A DNA stretch of 11,188 nucleotides, taken from assembly GCA_945901835.1 (NCBI GenBank), contig CAMDMH010000043.1, positions 1-11,188 on the forward strand, in the 5' to 3' direction. This stretch comes from Devosia equisanguinis (lineage in GTDB: Bacteria > Pseudomonadota > Alphaproteobacteria > Rhizobiales > Hyphomicrobiaceae). Positions 1-8,521 of this stretch are shown one piece after another (positions within the stretch are counted from its first letter, which is position 1; each line of letters opens with the position of its first letter). The notes under the pieces are model-generated. The model did not search any database, had not been told where the DNA came from, and saw only the letters and a list, made by a program, of their open reading frames with translations. A program made the position numbers and the translations under genes.

Positions 1-1
1 C

Positions 2-1738
2 ATCACAGAGCCGGCCTACAAGGCCGACTTCAAGCACTTCGATTGGGTGAACCCCAATGCCCCCAAAGGCGGCCACATCCGGCTGTGGGCCGAAGGGTCG
101 TTCGACAACCTCAACCCCTTTACGCTGTCCGGCGTCTCGGCGGCCGAGCTGGACAACACCTACGACAACTTGATGGTGCCGAGCGCCGACGAGCTCAACG
201 TGATGTACGGCCTCGTCGCGGAATGGGTCTCGTACCCCGACGACTTCTCGTCCGTGACCTTCGGTTTGCGCAAGGAAGCCCGCTTCCATGACGGCAAGCC
301 GATAACACCCGAAGACGTCATCTTCACGCTGGACGCGTTGAAGAAGGCCAACATCCGCTATGCGCAGTTCTATAAAGACGTCGTGCGCGGCGAAAAGACC
401 GGCCCCAACGAGGTCAAGTTCCACTTCTCCGGGCCCGGCAACAGCAAACTTCCCTATCAGGTGGCAGGTCTTCCGATCCTCCCATTGCACTACTGGGAAA
501 GCCGCGACCTGTCCAAGACCACGCTCGATATCCCTGTCAGCTCCGGCCCCTACCGCATCAAGGAGATGGATCGCGGCAGGTCGATGGTCTACGAGCGCGT
601 CGCGGACTGGTGGGCCAAGGACCTGCCCCTGAATCGCGGTCAGTGGAACTTCGACACGTTCCGCATCGACTATTACCGCGAGCGCACCGCCGCGTTTGAA
701 AGCTTCAAAGCCGGCGGCATCGACTACTGGCCGGAGAACACCGCGAAATCCTGGGCGACCGAGTACGATTTCCCGGCCGTCAAACGCGGCCTCGTGCAGC
801 TCGCGCGCCTGACCAACAAGCGCCCGACGCCGATGCAGGCTTTCGCCCTAAATCTCCGCCGCCCGCAGTTCCAGGACCTGCGCGTGCGCGAAGCATTGAA
901 CTTGGCGTTCAACTTCGAGGAAATGAACGAGCAGCTCCTATATTCGTCCTACATCCGCACGACGAGCTACTTCGACAACTCCGAGCGCAAGGCGGCAGGT
1001 CTGCCGCAGGGCCGCGAGCTCCAGCTTCTCGAGGAAGCCAGGAAACTGGCGCCCGATGGCGTGCCCGAGAGCACGTTCACGCGCGAGTTCAAGCAGCCGG
1101 TCGGCGGAGCGGCTACAGCCCACCGCCGGAACCTGGCCGAGGCCGCAAAGCTGCTTCAGGCTGCCGGCTACAAGGTTGTCGGCACACAGTTGCGCAACGC
1201 CACGGGGCAGCCGATCAAGATCGAGATCCTGCTAAACTCGTCGGCCTTCGAGCGCCATACCCAGAACTACAGCGCCGATCTCAGAAAGCTCGGCATCGAA
1301 ACGAGCGTCCGCGTCGTCGATCCCGCCCAGTATCAGGCGCGGATCCGCTCGTTCGACTACGACATGATCGTCCACGTCGTCTCGCAGCAATCGGCTCCGG
1401 GCAACGAGCAGCGCCTCTACTGGTCGAGCGAGTTTGCCGACCGGGAAGGCAGCATGAACGTCACCGGCGTCAAGAACAAAGCCGTCGACTTCCTCGTCGA
1501 GAAGGTCGTGTTCGCCAAGAGCCGGGACGAGTTGAACGCCGCCGTACGCGCGCTCGACCGCCTGCTGCTGTGGAACAACTACGTCGTCGCGCAGTGGAAC
1601 TACCCGTTCGACCGGATGGCGTACTGGGACAAGTTCGGCCGGCCTGAAAAGATGCCGTCGTTGAGCCCCTCGTTCGATCGCGTCTGGTGGTGGGATACGG
1701 ACCGCGCCAACGCGCTCGCCGCCAAGCGCGCGCAATAG
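2..1738 (+). CDS. yejA: Periplasmic oligopeptide-binding protein, SBP family 5, YejA-like (5' end outside window)
   Basis: Binds a peptide-type substrate in the periplasm and delivers it to the permease pair encoded downstream. The reading frame is open to the left edge, so the start codon and signal peptide, by comparison with the next gene about 35-40 residues, are missing; 578 residues are visible. A GTG at 47 is not a credible start, because family-like sequence (FKHFDWVNPNAPKGG) already runs through it. Family 5 hallmarks are visible: the NPNAPKGG segment, the FHDGKPITPEDVIF motif at visible residue 95, SSGPYRI, and a tryptophan/tyrosine-rich tail (RVWWWDTD). No cysteine is seen. It is clearly related along its whole length to the following protein (shared DWW..DLP.N.G..NFDT.R..YYR.RTA block), so the two are divergent tandem paralogs. 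The next gene starts 30 bases on, which fits one operon. YejA-type proteins are known for uptake of microcin C and other peptides, and relatives in Agrobacterium for murein peptides; the substrate here is not determined. Confidence 0.93.
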   Translation: MTEPAYKADFKHFDWVNPNAPKGGHIRLWAEGSFDNLNPFTLSGVSAAELDNTYDNLMVPSADELNVMYGLVAEWVSYPDDFSSVTFGLRKEARFHDGKPITPEDVIFTLDALKKANIRYAQFYKDVVRGEKTGPNEVKFHFSGPGNSKLPYQVAGLPILPLHYWESRDLSKTTLDIPVSSGPYRIKEMDRGRSMVYERVADWWAKDLPLNRGQWNFDTFRIDYYRERTAAFESFKAGGIDYWPENTAKSWATEYDFPAVKRGLVQLARLTNKRPTPMQAFALNLRRPQFQDLRVREALNLAFNFEEMNEQLLYSSYIRTTSYFDNSERKAAGLPQGRELQLLEEARKLAPDGVPESTFTREFKQPVGGAATAHRRNLAEAAKLLQAAGYKVVGTQLRNATGQPIKIEILLNSSAFERHTQNYSADLRKLGIETSVRVVDPAQYQARIRSFDYDMIVHVVSQQSAPGNEQRLYWSSEFADREGSMNVTGVKNKAVDFLVEKVVFAKSRDELNAAVRALDRLLLWNNYVVAQWNYPFDRMAYWDKFGRPEKMPSLSPSFDRVWWWDTDRANALAAKRAQ

Positions 1739-1768
1739 AGCGGCCCGCGCCGGGAGCACCCGACCTCG

Positions 1769-3712
1769 ATGCGAAGAGCGCCAGCCATCCTGATCTCGGC
1801 AGCGCTGCTCGCTATCGCCGTGTCATATCCCGCATCGGCCGAACCCTGCCACGGCATCTCGGCGTTCGGCGACCTCAAGTATCCCTCCAGCTTCGCCCAT
1901 TTCGACTACGTCGATCCCACCGCTCCCAAGGGGGGCAGGATGGCGCTCGTCGGTGGCGCGCTCACGTTCGACACCTTCAACCCCTTCATCCTGAAGGGCG
2001 AGCCCGCACAAGGCGTCGCCGATCTCGTCTTCGAAAGCCTCATGGTGCGAGCGGCCGACGAACCAGACGCCATGTACGCAGCGATCGCGCGCTCCGCCGA
2101 CATCGCTGCCGACCGGCTTTCCGTGACCTTCGACCTCAGGCCCGAAGCCCGCTTTTCCGATCGCTCCCCCGTCACGGCCGACGACGTCGTCTTCAGCTTC
2201 GACACGCTCAAAGAGAAGGGACACCCGAATTTCCGCGCGCGGCTCCGCGACGTGACGAAGGCGACCGCCCTCGGCCCCCACCGCGTGAAGTATGATTTCC
2301 AGGGCACCCAGATCCGCGACCTCCCCCTCGTCGTCGCAAGCCTGCCCGTGCTCTCGAAAGCCTATTACACCCGCGCCGTCTTTGAGGAGACCTCGCTGCA
2401 GCCGCCGGTCGGCTCCGGTCCCTACGCGCTGACCGACTTCAGGCACGGCGCATCCGTCACTTTCACGCGACGCCCCGACTGGTGGGGCAGGGACCTCCCC
2501 GTCAACAAAGGCCGCTTCAACTTCGATACGATCCGCTTCGAATACTACCGCGACCGCACCGCCCAGCTCGAAGGCCTGAAAGCCGGCGAATACGACTTCC
2601 GCGAAGAGTTCACGGCCCGCGATTGGGCCACCGCCTACGACGTGCCCCAGGTCCGCGAAGGCCGCATCCAGCGCTTGACGCTTCCCGACGAGAACCCTTC
2701 CGGCGCGCAAGGGTTCTTCGTCAACACGCGCCGGTCGAAGTTCGCCGATCCGCGCGTGCGCCGCGCACTCGATCTCGCTTTCGACTACCAATGGATGAAC
2801 GCCAACCTGTTCTATGGGCTGTACCAGCGCACCGCGAGCTACTTCGAGAACTCGCCCATGAAAGCCGCCGGCCCGCCCTCACCGGCGGAACTGGCGCTGC
2901 TCGAGCCCTTTCGTGACAAGCTCGCTCCGGAAGTGCTCACGGGCGAGCCCTATTCCCCGCCGGTCTCGGACGGCTCGGGCACCGACCGCAAGAATCTGCG
3001 CGAAGCCGTGAAGGTGCTCGCATCCGCCGGCTGGACGATCCGCACCGAAACGGTCGACGAAGGCGTCTGCGGCACGCTCTGCAGCCTCGGACGCACCTTT
3101 GGACTCGGCAGCCGCCGCACCGAGCAGATCATGCGCAATGCCCGCGGCGAACCGCTGGAGATCGAGTTCCTCACCGTCGAGGCGACGTCGGAACGCATCG
3201 TCACGCCGTACGCCCAGACGCTCCGCCTGCTGGGCATCCGCGCCAGCGTTCGCCGCATCGATCCGGCCCAATACCAGCGCCGCATGAAGACCTTCGATTT
3301 CGACATCGTCACCCAGCGCTATGTCATGCGGCTGACACCTGGCTCGGAGCTGCTCAACTACTTCTCGAGCAGAGCCGCGGAGACCGAAGGCAGCTTCAAC
3401 CTCTCAGGCATAGCAAGTCCGGTGGTGGACGCGCTGATCGGCAAGATTCAGGAAGCCCGCACCCGCAACGAGCTGACGACTGCGGCCCGCACGCTCGACC
3501 GCGTCCTTCGCGCCGGCAACTACTGGGTGCCGCAATGGTACAAGGCCTCGCACAACATCGCCGCATGGGATCGCTTCGGCCGCCCCGCGGTGAAACCGCG
3601 TTACGAACGCGGTGTTTTGGATACTTGGTGGTACGACTCGAACAAAGCTGCGAAACTGCCGGGCGGTGCAATCTCCGCGCCGGCAGTTCCCGCATCCGTC
3701 AGGGGAAAATAG
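1769..3712 (+). CDS. yejA: Second periplasmic oligopeptide-binding protein, SBP family 5, YejA-like
   Basis: Complete 647-residue solute-binding protein, exported and predicted to work with the same YejBEF membrane complex. The N-terminus is a classic Sec signal: two arginines, a hydrophobic core at residues 6-20 and a likely cleavage after A22-S23-A24. It continues with CHGISAFGDLKYP, a typical YejA opening. Family 5 motifs include DPTAPKGG, a variant F-S-D-R-S-P-V-T-A-D-D-V-V-F at residue 129 (the usual DG is DR here), VGSGPYALTDF and a W-rich C-terminus (DTWWYD). ATG at 1769 was chosen because it gives this signal peptide; GGGAG at 1752-1756 is a distant possible ribosome site, 12 bases away. 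Relative to the upstream paralog it carries an extra segment around residues 428-452 with two cysteines (C434, C438). The tandem copy suggests a widened substrate range. Gene family is certain; substrate is not. Confidence 0.95.
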   Translation: MRRAPAILISAALLAIAVSYPASAEPCHGISAFGDLKYPSSFAHFDYVDPTAPKGGRMALVGGALTFDTFNPFILKGEPAQGVADLVFESLMVRAADEPDAMYAAIARSADIAADRLSVTFDLRPEARFSDRSPVTADDVVFSFDTLKEKGHPNFRARLRDVTKATALGPHRVKYDFQGTQIRDLPLVVASLPVLSKAYYTRAVFEETSLQPPVGSGPYALTDFRHGASVTFTRRPDWWGRDLPVNKGRFNFDTIRFEYYRDRTAQLEGLKAGEYDFREEFTARDWATAYDVPQVREGRIQRLTLPDENPSGAQGFFVNTRRSKFADPRVRRALDLAFDYQWMNANLFYGLYQRTASYFENSPMKAAGPPSPAELALLEPFRDKLAPEVLTGEPYSPPVSDGSGTDRKNLREAVKVLASAGWTIRTETVDEGVCGTLCSLGRTFGLGSRRTEQIMRNARGEPLEIEFLTVEATSERIVTPYAQTLRLLGIRASVRRIDPAQYQRRMKTFDFDIVTQRYVMRLTPGSELLNYFSSRAAETEGSFNLSGIASPVVDALIGKIQEARTRNELTTAARTLDRVLRAGNYWVPQWYKASHNIAAWDRFGRPAVKPRYERGVLDTWWYDSNKAAKLPGGAISAPAVPASVRGK

Positions 3713-3765
3713 TCGAGCGGGCGGGGCGGCAGCCCAACCCGTTCCATTGAACGAAGGCAAGTGGC

Positions 3766-4896
3766 ATGGCCGCCTATCTCGTCAAACGACTGCTCCTCAT
3801 GATTCCGACCCTGCTCGGCATCATGTTGATCAGCTTCACCATCATCCAGTTCGCGCCCGGCGGACCTGTCGAGCGCGTCATCGCCCAGCTCACCGGCACC
3901 GACGTCGCCGCCACTTCGCGGATCGGCGGCGGCGGCGCGGACATCGCCGGCCAGCAGACCAATGCGTCCCAATCGAGCCAGGACAGCGGCTCTTCGTCCT
4001 ATCGCGGCGCGCAAGGCCTCGATCCCGAATTCATCCGGCAGCTCGAAATGCAGTTCGGCTTCGACAAGCCCGCGCACGAGCGGTTCCTGCTGATGATGAG
4101 GAACTACTTGGTGTTCGACTTCGGCAAGAGCTACTTCCGCGACGTCAGCGTTCTGAGCCTCATCAAGGAGAAACTGCCGGTCTCGATCTCTCTCGGGCTC
4201 TGGATGACACTGCTGACCTACCTTATCTCGATCCCGCTCGGCATCCGCAAGGCGGTCAAAGACGGCGAGGAGTTCGACGTCTGGACTAGCGGTTTCCTCG
4301 TCATCGGCTACGCCATCCCCGGCTTCCTCGTCGCGGTGATGCTTCTCGTCCTGTTCGCCGGCGGCTCCTTCGTGCAGTGGTTTCCCTCGCGCGGGCTCCA
4401 TTCGGAAGCCTACAGCGGATTGTCTTTCATGGGCTGCGCAACGAGCCTGCCCTGCGTCGTCGACTACTTCTGGCATCTCGTACTGCCTCTCACCTCGATG
4501 GCTCTGGCCTCCTTCACGACGATGACCTTCCTCACCAAGAACTCGTTCCTCGACGAGATCCGCAAGCAATACGTTTTGACCGCCCGCGCCAAGGGCCTCA
4601 GTGAGAGCAAAGTTCTCTACGGGCATGTCTTCCGCAACGCGATGCTTCTCGTGATCGCCGGCTTTCCCGGCGCGTTCGTCGGCGCGTTCCTCGGCAGCTC
4701 GCTGCTGATCGAGACGATCTTTTCGCTCGATGGCCTGGGCCTGCTCGGCTTCGAATCCATCATCAACCGCGATTACCCCGTCGTCTTCGCCACCCTCTAC
4801 ATCTTCTCGCTGCTGGGTCTCTTCGTGCATTTGCTGACCGACTTCACCTACACCCTTGTCGATCCCAGGATCGACTTCGAGAGCAGGGAGGCCTGA
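3766..4896 (+). CDS. yejB: Peptide ABC transporter inner-membrane permease YejB
   Basis: One of two transmembrane subunits that form the channel of the importer. It has 376 residues, close to the family size (E. coli YejB is about 364). The N-terminal helix (AYLVKRLLLMIPTLLGIML) is typical of DppB/OppB-type permeases. After it comes a low-complexity Gly/Ser/Gln-rich periplasmic stretch at about residues 48-82, then DFGKSYFRDVSVLSLI and further hydrophobic helices near 140-160, 178-200, 240-262, 298-320 and 342-365. The EAA-type cytoplasmic loop that docks on the ATPase is at about 269 (YVLTARAKGLSESKVLYGHVFRNA). Two cysteines, C224 and C230, lie in the predicted periplasmic loop between helices 3 and 4. 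GAAGG at 3753-3757, 8 bases before the ATG, supports the start. It follows the second binding protein by 53 bases and is followed by yejE after 4 bases. Confidence 0.95.
   Translation: MAAYLVKRLLLMIPTLLGIMLISFTIIQFAPGGPVERVIAQLTGTDVAATSRIGGGGADIAGQQTNASQSSQDSGSSSYRGAQGLDPEFIRQLEMQFGFDKPAHERFLLMMRNYLVFDFGKSYFRDVSVLSLIKEKLPVSISLGLWMTLLTYLISIPLGIRKAVKDGEEFDVWTSGFLVIGYAIPGFLVAVMLLVLFAGGSFVQWFPSRGLHSEAYSGLSFMGCATSLPCVVDYFWHLVLPLTSMALASFTTMTFLTKNSFLDEIRKQYVLTARAKGLSESKVLYGHVFRNAMLLVIAGFPGAFVGAFLGSSLLIETIFSLDGLGLLGFESIINRDYPVVFATLYIFSLLGLFVHLLTDFTYTLVDPRIDFESREA
4885..4891 (+). promoter_or_regulatory. Ribosome binding site of yejE
   Basis: AGGGAGG lies inside the last codons of yejB, 9 bases before the ATG at 4901. 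It decides the yejE start: an upstream in-frame GTG-type codon at 4856 inside yejB has no comparable site and would only add 15 non-family residues. Confidence 0.7.
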
Positions 4897-4900
4897 CGTC

Positions 4901-6121
4901 ATGCAGGACGGCACCGCCATCCCCCCGACCGCGACGCCGCTCGAGGCGCCAGGTCCGCATCGCACCATCGGCTTCCTTGGAAAAAGCCTCGAGACATGGC
5001 GCGCCAAGTTAGCCTCGCCGATCTGGCAGCGGCGCTGGCAGTCATTCAAGGCGAACAAGCGCGGCTATTTCTCGCTGAAGCTGTTCCTGACGATCTTCGT
5101 CGTAAGCATGTGCGCGGAACTCATCGCCAACGACAAGCCGGTCCTCGCCCGCTACAAGGGCGAGTTCCTCATGCCGGTGCTCGTCGACTACCCGGAAGCG
5201 AAGTTCGGCGGCTTTCTCGCCATCACCGACTACAAGGATCCTGTCATCAAGGACGAGATCGAGCAGAACGGCTGGATGCTGTGGCCACCGATCCGCTACT
5301 CCTACACATCGATCAACAAAGACTATCCGCGCTTGAAGGGCGGCGAGGGCCGGTGCCTCGGCTTCCCCGCCCCTCCCTATTGGGCGACACGCGCCGCCTA
5401 CTGTGAAGCCCCACCCGATCAGCTCCAGCGCTTCCAGGCCATCGGCAACCGCAACTGGCTCGGCACCGATGACCAGGGCCGCGATGTCGTCGCCCGCGTG
5501 CTCTACGGATTGCGGCTGTCGCTGCTGTTCGGCCTTATCCTGACGATTGTGTCGGCCGCTATCGGTGTCACCGCAGGCGCCGTCCAAGGCTACTTCGGCG
5601 GCTGGGTCGATCTGATCTTCCAGCGCTTCCTCGAGATCTGGTCGTCGATCCCCTATCTCTACGTACTCATCATCATCTCATCGGTGCTTGTGCCGGGCTT
5701 CTGGACGCTGCTCGGCGTCCTGCTGCTGTTCCAGTGGGTCAGCCTCGTCGGCGTTGTGCGCGCGGAGTTCCTGCGCGGCCGCAACTTCGAGTACATCACC
5801 GCCGCGCGCGCCCTCGGCCTCAGCGACTGGAAGATCATGTTCAAGCATCTGCTGCCCAACGCGATGGTAGCGACGCTGACGTTCCTGCCGTTCAAGCTCT
5901 CGGCCTCGATCACGGCCCTGACCGCGCTGGACTTCCTCGGCCTCGGCCTGCCGCCCGGCTCACCGTCGCTGGGTGAACTGCTGGCCCAAGGCAAGGCGAA
6001 TCTACAGGCGATCTGGCTCGGCTTCACAGCCTTCGCCTCGCTCGCCGTGATCCTGTCGCTGCTGATCTTCATCGGCGAAGCCGTCCGCGACGCATTCGAC
6101 CCGAGAAAGACTTTTAGGTAG
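4901..6121 (+). CDS. yejE: Peptide ABC transporter inner-membrane permease YejE
   Basis: Second transmembrane subunit of the Yej-type importer, 406 residues from the ATG at 4901. It is longer than E. coli YejE (about 341) because of a proline-rich N-terminal extension and a large periplasmic region. Order: cytoplasmic N-terminus with the OppC_N-like RRWQSFKANKRGYFSL; helix 1 at about 57-75; a periplasmic segment of roughly 100 residues with C152 and C168; the DppC/OppC hallmark NWLGTDDQGRDV at 185; then the permease core. The EAA loop is at about 298 (YITAARALGLSDWKIMFKHLLPNA), and the protein ends FDPRKTFR, a normal family ending, so the gene is not broken by the cassette that follows. In related operons yejF usually follows directly; here a two-gene cassette intervenes, beginning 47 bases after the stop. 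Confidence 0.94.
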   Translation: MQDGTAIPPTATPLEAPGPHRTIGFLGKSLETWRAKLASPIWQRRWQSFKANKRGYFSLKLFLTIFVVSMCAELIANDKPVLARYKGEFLMPVLVDYPEAKFGGFLAITDYKDPVIKDEIEQNGWMLWPPIRYSYTSINKDYPRLKGGEGRCLGFPAPPYWATRAAYCEAPPDQLQRFQAIGNRNWLGTDDQGRDVVARVLYGLRLSLLFGLILTIVSAAIGVTAGAVQGYFGGWVDLIFQRFLEIWSSIPYLYVLIIISSVLVPGFWTLLGVLLLFQWVSLVGVVRAEFLRGRNFEYITAARALGLSDWKIMFKHLLPNAMVATLTFLPFKLSASITALTALDFLGLGLPPGSPSLGELLAQGKANLQAIWLGFTAFASLAVILSLLIFIGEAVRDAFDPRKTFR

Positions 6122-6133
6122 AATGGTTGCTGT

Positions 6134-6144
6134 TGGCGACGCCA
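6134..6144. promoter_or_regulatory. Perfect 11-base palindrome, candidate operator of the toxin-antitoxin pair
   Basis: TGGCG-A-CGCCA is a perfect inverted repeat with 5-base arms and a single central base. It lies 12 bases past the yejE stop and 24 bases before the antitoxin start. Type II antitoxins commonly bind palindromes in exactly this position to repress their own operon. No convincing -35/-10 pair was seen around it. Arms this short in GC-rich DNA can occur by chance, so this is a positional suggestion only. Confidence 0.35.
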
Positions 6145-6157
6145 GAACTCTCCGCCC

Positions 6158-6165
6158 GAGGTGAG
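6158..6165 (+). promoter_or_regulatory. Ribosome binding site of the putative antitoxin
   Basis: GAGGTGAG ends 3 bases before the ATG at 6169, with its GAGG core 7 bases away. It favours that ATG over an in-frame TTG at 6127, which has no such site. It is the only clear ribosome binding site in the antitoxin-toxin-yejF chain. Confidence 0.65.
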
Positions 6166-6168
6166 AAA

Positions 6169-6408
6169 ATGGGTGAAACGGACAAGATCGTGACGCCGCA
6201 CTATACGTTCGAAAAGCTACCGGAAGAGCTTCGACGCGGGATCGAAAGCGGGCAAATGGTTCGCGTCACCGTTGAGCCGGAAGAACAACCGGCGCGCGAG
6301 CCACGCCCCCTGCACGAAATGTACGGATTTGCAGCCGGGCTCTACGAGAGCCAAGGCTTGGATCCCGTCGATTTCATCCGTCAACTCAGAGATGAGTGGG
6401 ACGATTGA
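6169..6408 (+). CDS. Putative antitoxin of a VapBC-like pair (family not recognised)
   Basis: A 79-residue acidic protein encoded immediately before a PIN-domain toxin. I do not recognise a named DNA-binding fold: there is no obvious AbrB/MazE, ribbon-helix-helix or Phd signature. Visible parts are an N-terminal segment with a predicted helix (LPEELRRGIESG, about 17-28) and a strand (MVRVTVEPEE), a proline-rich middle (40-47), and an amphipathic C-terminal region (PVDFIRQLRDEWDD, 66-79). Such an acidic tail is what toxin-wrapping antitoxin C-termini often look like. The antitoxin call comes from position: small, just upstream, with its stop TGA overlapping the toxin ATG by one base (TGATG at 6406-6410). 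Base composition is poorer in G+C than the neighbouring transporter genes, like the toxin. If it does bind DNA, the palindrome at 6134 is the nearest candidate site. Confidence 0.65.
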   Translation: MGETDKIVTPHYTFEKLPEELRRGIESGQMVRVTVEPEEQPAREPRPLHEMYGFAAGLYESQGLDPVDFIRQLRDEWDD

Positions 6409-6856
6409 TGCCGAACCTCAGCGGCCAGCGCCTGTGCGTCGATACCAATGTATTCATCTATCTTGGAGAGCAGCATGCTAAGTTGGGCCCCACGGCAAGG
6501 TCGCTGTTTAAGGCCGCCCATGAAGGTTTTTGCGCGCTGGTCACGTCCGAGTTGACGCTGGCAGAGGTTCTAGTCCTTGCCTTCAAATGGGACCAGAAAG
6601 ACCTGCAACAACAGTATATGGAAGCGCTTTCCCCAAGGCGAAGCCTCGATATCATTCCCGTTAGCAGCGAGATCCTCGTAGCCAGTGCCCGGACTCGCGC
6701 AATTGTAGGCGGGAAACTGCCCGATTCAGTTCATACGGCAACGGCACTCGCGGCAGGCTGCGCAGTTTATATTTCGGAGGACAGGGACATCCGCACCCCC
6801 GATGGTTTGCAGCTTGTCTCCTTGTCCAACCTCAGCACCATGCTGCCCGGTACCCC

Positions 6857-6860
<4 letters not shown>
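6408..6860 (+). CDS. vapC: PIN-domain ribonuclease toxin, VapC-like
   Basis: A 150-residue PIN-domain protein, the normal length for VapC toxins, which are Mg2+-dependent RNases usually acting on tRNA or rRNA. The expected acidic residues are present in order: D12 in VDTNVFIY, E53 in SELTLAEV, D106 in GGKLPDSVHTATAL and D125 in ISEDRDI, so the active site looks intact. The start at 6408 overlaps the antitoxin stop; an in-frame GTG at 6396 is a weaker alternative that would add four residues. The stop at 6858-6860 overlaps the yejF start in ATGA. G+C is about 56% (237 of 420 bases at 6421-6840, counted by hand) against 67% in three rows of yejF (121 of 180 at 7261-7440), which suggests acquisition by transfer. 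The RNA target cannot be told from sequence. The PIN call is strong; toxin activity in the cell is inference. Confidence 0.88.
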
Positions 6861-8488
<1,628 letters not shown>

Positions 8489-8491
8489 TTT

Positions 8492-8514
8492 GTCCGTAAG
8501 GCGGGTAAGCGGAC
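8492..8514. terminator. Weak hairpin between convergent yejF and pyk, possible terminator
   Basis: GTCCG at 8492-8496 pairs with CGGAC at 8510-8514 around a 13-base loop, in the 33-base gap between the converging stops of yejF and the pyruvate kinase gene. The position is right for a two-way terminator. The stem is only five base pairs, the loop is long and there is no T-run on either side, so an intrinsic terminator is doubtful. Confidence 0.2.
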
Positions 8515-8521
8515 CTGATCC

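Noticed and set aside
47..49. GTG at 47 as the start of the first gene
   Set aside because: Family-like sequence continues upstream to the window edge, so the gene is truncated by the window rather than starting here.
1823..2791. Minus-strand open frame of 322 codons opposite the second binding protein
   Set aside because: No recognisable domain; the plus strand carries an uninterrupted family 5 protein with a signal peptide.
3713..3765. Possible hairpin (GGGC-GGCA-GCCC) in the gap before yejB
   Set aside because: Only four base pairs in very GC-rich DNA and no T-run; gene order argues for continuous transcription through it.
3601..5058. Long minus-strand open frame of 485 codons opposite yejB and the end of the second binding protein
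   Set aside because: Its translation is a low-complexity mix of D, E, G, A, R, Q and H with no domain, and the plus strand there encodes clear family proteins. It is a shadow frame typical of GC-rich DNA.
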